DNA of 64,000 nucleotides from Brooklawnia sp032229645 (GTDB taxonomy: Bacteria; Actinomycetota; Actinomycetes; Propionibacteriales; Propionibacteriaceae): NCBI GenBank assembly GCA_963722295.1, contig CAVRLB010000001.1, forward strand, positions 744,001 to 808,000, given 5' to 3'. Position 1 is the stretch's first letter, and each line of letters starts with the position of its first letter. The notes under the pieces were generated by a model, which saw only the letters and a program-made list of their open reading frames with translations, was not told where the DNA came from and did not search any database. Both the position numbers and the translations under genes were made by a program. This document shows, one piece after another, positions 61,754 to 64,000 of this stretch.

Positions 61754-62922
61754 TCGCGCCGGGCTGTGGCGTCTACCCGCGCAATGCTGGCGGCCGTTGC
61801 CCCTGTCACCGCACGCTCCCCCATCCACTCTTTCACTTGTGCCCTAAATCTTCCGCGGCTGAACCGGTCGGCCTCCTCGCGCATCGCTTCGGTGTCCCGA
61901 AGATCTGCCGCCGTCTGGAGTGCCGCCACGAGCGAAGGAAGATCGTCCTGCGCAGCGCTGACGCCGGTGATGCCCTCGATATGCGACTCGGTGGCGCCAC
62001 CCATGCTCGTGGTAACGACCGGGGTGCCGAGCGCCTGCGCCTCGACCGGCATAATACCGAAGTCCTCCACCGCGGGGAAAACGAAGACCTGTGCGGCCTG
62101 ATAGAGAGCGTAGAGCATCGGGGTCGACGGACGCGAGACGAACCTCACCGGCACCCGCGCCTCGGCGGCGATTGCCCGCAGGTGCTCCTCTTCCGGCCCG
62201 CCCCCGGCGATGACGACCGGCAAACCGACGGCGTCGCCGGCGCGGATCACCCAGTCAAGCCGCTTGTAGGGCACGAAACGAGAAGCACCCAGGATGAACC
62301 CAGCAGGCAACGCTTCGAGTTCTCGTAGCTCGTCGCCGCTGAGCCGCTCGCGCCAGTCGGCGACACTGTTGATGTACTCCACCGAGACGGGCGGATAGAT
62401 CACTTTGGCGTCGCGGTGCCAGGCACGTGCTATGCGTTCGCGGACGAACTGCGAGTTGGCCGCGATCTCGACGGCTTCTTGGGCGCGCATGCGGTCGATC
62501 GGTCTGAACAGCATGGAGCCCGCGCGAGCCGGCAGAGACCTGCCGCGCCCATCGAGTTCGGGCGTCCAGATATAGCGAGCCGGCGTGTGTGCGTAGACGA
62601 ACTTCGGGACACGTTCTCCCGACGGCGTCCTAATATCGACATGATGGGCGAACAGATGCGAGCTCACCAGCAGCCAATCCACCTGCATCGGCGGTAGCAC
62701 CGAGCGCCATACCCAAGGCTGAACGGGCAACGAAACTGCCTTGTAGCGCCGCAGTGGCGTGTGTGCCAGCCACGACTCGTGCACATCGCGGTATTTGCCC
62801 GGTGCGTCATTCCACAAGGCCACCAGCCCGGCATCGGGGAAGGCCTCGCGCATCGCGTCAACTACCTGTTCTGCGCCGCCCCGCTGCTCAAGCCACTCAT
62901 GGACGATCAGCCCAGCTGCCAT
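61750..62922 (-). CDS. glycosyltransferase, GT4-like
   Basis: About 390 aa from MAAGLIVHEWLEQRGGAEQV, with the R-G-G-A-E motif common in mannosyl/rhamnosyl transferases at the N-terminus. Also visible are VYAHTPARYIWTPELDGRGR, ILGASRFVPYKRLDWVIRAG and the signature FVFPAVEDFGIMPVEAQALG with donor Glu. It is transcribed with the flippase. The 264 bp between it and the antitoxin gene hold its promoter. Confidence 0.88.
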   Translation of the reverse strand: MAAGLIVHEWLEQRGGAEQVVDAMREAFPDAGLVALWNDAPGKYRDVHESWLAHTPLRRYKAVSLPVQPWVWRSVLPPMQVDWLLVSSHLFAHHVDIRTPSGERVPKFVYAHTPARYIWTPELDGRGRSLPARAGSMLFRPIDRMRAQEAVEIAANSQFVRERIARAWHRDAKVIYPPVSVEYINSVADWRERLSGDELRELEALPAGFILGASRFVPYKRLDWVIRAGDAVGLPVVIAGGGPEEEHLRAIAAEARVPVRFVSRPSTPMLYALYQAAQVFVFPAVEDFGIMPVEAQALGTPVVTTSMGGATESHIEGITGVSAAQDDLPSLVAALQTAADLRDTEAMREEADRFSRGRFRAQVKEWMGERAVTGATAASIARVDATARRE

Positions 62923-63186
62923 ATCGATGCCCCCGAATCGCCGTACTTCGAGCTCCCGCTCATGGACGAACGTTGCGCCAGGTCGGCAGATATGCATCGT
63001 CCTGCCAGGAGGCAACGCTTACTATTAGCCAGCCATTCGTAGGCTACATGACCAACTCATCCTGGCCAAACGTCCCATACGGCTTTCTGGGCACATCGGC
63101 TGTGGCCGCTGAGAATCCGCCGGCATGCCAAGATCCTGACACTCGATATCATTGATTTCATCGCAATCGTTAAACGGACGTGTCAG

Positions 63187-63420
63187 ATGTCGCAGTTGAT
63201 TGCTCGAGGACTCGATGAGCATGTCAAGCAACGCCTGCGCATCCAGGCAGCACGGAACAACCGCTCCTTGGAAGCCGAAGTGCGATTCATCCTGACCAGG
63301 GCGAGCGAGGAGAGCGCAAGTGATCCCATCGCGGCGATTCTCGAGGCCGTCGCGGGCCACGAAGTGGAGCCCAACCTGCCTGAGCCGACATACGAGCGCC
63401 GCGGTGCATCATTCGCATGA
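63187..63420 (+). CDS. FitA/VapB-type antitoxin
   Basis: 77 aa, starting MSQLIARGLDEHVKQRLRIQ. It is an Arc/ribbon-helix-helix antitoxin of the FitA type (RSLEAEVRFILTRA) with a toxin-binding tail (PEPTYERRGASFA). The ATG has only a weak ribosome-binding site. Its stop overlaps the toxin start (ATGA). The toxin downstream is truncated, so this antitoxin has no working partner here. Confidence 0.78.
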   Translation: MSQLIARGLDEHVKQRLRIQAARNNRSLEAEVRFILTRASEESASDPIAAILEAVAGHEVEPNLPEPTYERRGASFA

Positions 63421-63605
63421 ACGTCTATCCGCGTGTGCCGGGCCCACTGGTGCTCGACACCAACGTGATCTCCGAAACGATGACGCCTCGCAGTGAATCC
63501 CTGGTGAACCCGGCCGCGGCCACTTCTCAGCGTCCGTGTCGGCGACGCCGATCGGACATCTCCCGCTCGACGTCGCGCTGGATGTCTCGCGCGGCGATCG
63601 ACTGA
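63417..63605 (+). pseudogene. truncated VapC/FitB-type PIN toxin
   Basis: The frame begins MNVYPRVPGPLVLDTNVISE, the classic PIN-domain start with the first catalytic Asp, continues for about 20 more residues and then becomes unrelated sequence antisense to smpB. About 100 residues and the other three acidic positions are missing. The toxin is a dead remnant joined to the 3' side of smpB. Confidence 0.75.
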
Positions 63606-64000
63606 CGCTTATCCCACTCGCGCTTGCCGGTCGCCACCGCGAGCTCGACCTTCGCGAAGCCGTCGCTGAAGTAGATCGATAGCGGAATCAGCGTGCGTCC
63701 GGAATCGGAGAGCTGGCGTTCGAGCTTGTGGATCTGCTGATGGTGCAACAGCAGCTTGCGATTGCGCTTGGCGGCGTGGTTGTGAAAGGTACCGAACTCG
63801 TACTCGGGAATGTTCGCGTTGCGCAGCCAGACCTCGCCGTTGTCGATCGTCGCGAAGGCGTCGGTCAACGTGGCGCGTCCGGCGCGCAGCGACTTGACCT
63901 CGGTACCGGTGAGCACGAGGCCGGCCTCGACGCGCTCGCCGACGTTGTAGTCGTGCAGCGCTTTCTTGTTGCGCGCGACTACCTTCTGGCCTTTCTCGCG
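63527..64000 (-). CDS. smpB: SsrA-binding protein SmpB, 5' end beyond window
   Basis: The C-terminal 157 residues are visible; the frame continues past the right edge (REKGQKVVARNKKALHDYNV is read from position 64000 inward). SmpB binds tmRNA and delivers it to stalled ribosomes for trans-translation. Family marks are LTGTEVKSLRAGRATLTDAF, HAAKRNRKLLLHH and LIPLSIYFSDGFAKVELAVA. They are followed by the basic tail GKREWDKRQSIAARDIQRDV, needed to enter the mRNA channel. The tmRNA gene, often nearby, is not in the window. This is the only clearly core gene in the window; the smpB-ssrA neighbourhood is a common integration zone. Confidence 0.95.
   Translation of the reverse strand, partial: REKGQKVVARNKKALHDYNVGERVEAGLVLTGTEVKSLRAGRATLTDAFATIDNGEVWLRNANIPEYEFGTFHNHAAKRNRKLLLHHQQIHKLERQLSDSGRTLIPLSIYFSDGFAKVELAVATGKREWDKRQSIAARDIQRDVEREMSDRRRRHGR

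Noticed and set aside
60725..62101. 458-codon plus-strand open frame opposite the flippase and GT genes
   Set aside because: Arg/His/Glu-rich low-complexity shadow without start signal; it crosses two real minus-strand genes.

Overview
The window is chromosomal DNA from a high-GC Gram-positive bacterium (Actinomycetota). GTG starts and ATGA/GTGA gene overlaps are frequent, dTDP-rhamnose enzymes RmlC and RmlD are fused, and smpB lies at the right edge. The smpB protein looks most like those of Propionibacteriales, but that placement is a weak guess. Almost all of it is accessory genome: a long defence/toxin-antitoxin island joined to an envelope polysaccharide locus.

Layout. 1-6.6 kb: a DUF2397/DUF2398/SMC-type Wadjet (jetA-jetB-jetC, minus strand; jetD would lie beyond the left edge), with a frameshift just before the jetC signature motif. 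6.9-9.2 kb: VanZ-like membrane protein, nagA and an unknown gene. 9.6-10.2 kb: VapBC with a perfect 20-bp palindromic operator. 10.3-22.3 kb: a co-oriented minus-strand series headed by a HigB/HigA-like pair that overlaps a small beta-sandwich-like gene, then a 1310-aa repeat-CHAT protease, a small protein, a membrane/fibronectin-III-like protein (frameshifted), a decayed HEPN/MNT pair, a large TPR membrane protein and a lipoprotein. 22.4-27.5 kb: a graveyard with a DprA-like chimera, an orphan HTH-MNT antitoxin beside its broken partner, an intact HEPN/MNT pair, and fragments of vapC, the CHAT gene, an AAA_14-type ATPase and an IS481-type transposase. It also holds a 181-bp direct repeat. The fragments repeat the vapC - HEPN/MNT - CHAT order of 9.6-20.5 kb, so this looks like a collapsed second copy of that island.

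27.6-34.4 kb is the most interesting part. Five minus-strand genes, mostly overlapping, encode two unknown proteins, a B12-binding-type radical SAM enzyme, a YfbR-like HD phosphohydrolase and a SIR2-STAND NTPase. Convergent to them, with overlapping 3' ends, is an HD + RelA/SpoT synthetase protein. I read this as a candidate undescribed nucleotide-targeting defence locus. 35-38.3 kb carries an XRE-type regulator, a secreted SH3-like protein and a Tat-type lipoprotein. A complete IS21-family element (38476-41085) sits exactly at the 3' end of a frameshifted apeA-like HEPN gene.

42.2-62.9 kb is a polysaccharide locus: galE, rmlCD, rmlB, rmlA, an initiating sugar-phosphate transferase, five glycosyltransferases, two polymerase-like and two flippase-like proteins. 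An APH-like kinase, a nucleotidyltransferase-like protein and a P-loop kinase form an unusual sub-module inside it. Initiation, repeat-unit assembly, flipping and polymerisation are all represented, which points to a Wzx/Wzy-type pathway. The window closes with an Arc-type antitoxin, a truncated PIN toxin and the start of smpB. Several genes (jetC, the fn3 gene, apeA, a toxin) carry single-base-type frameshifts; whether these are real decay or sequencing indels cannot be settled from the sequence.
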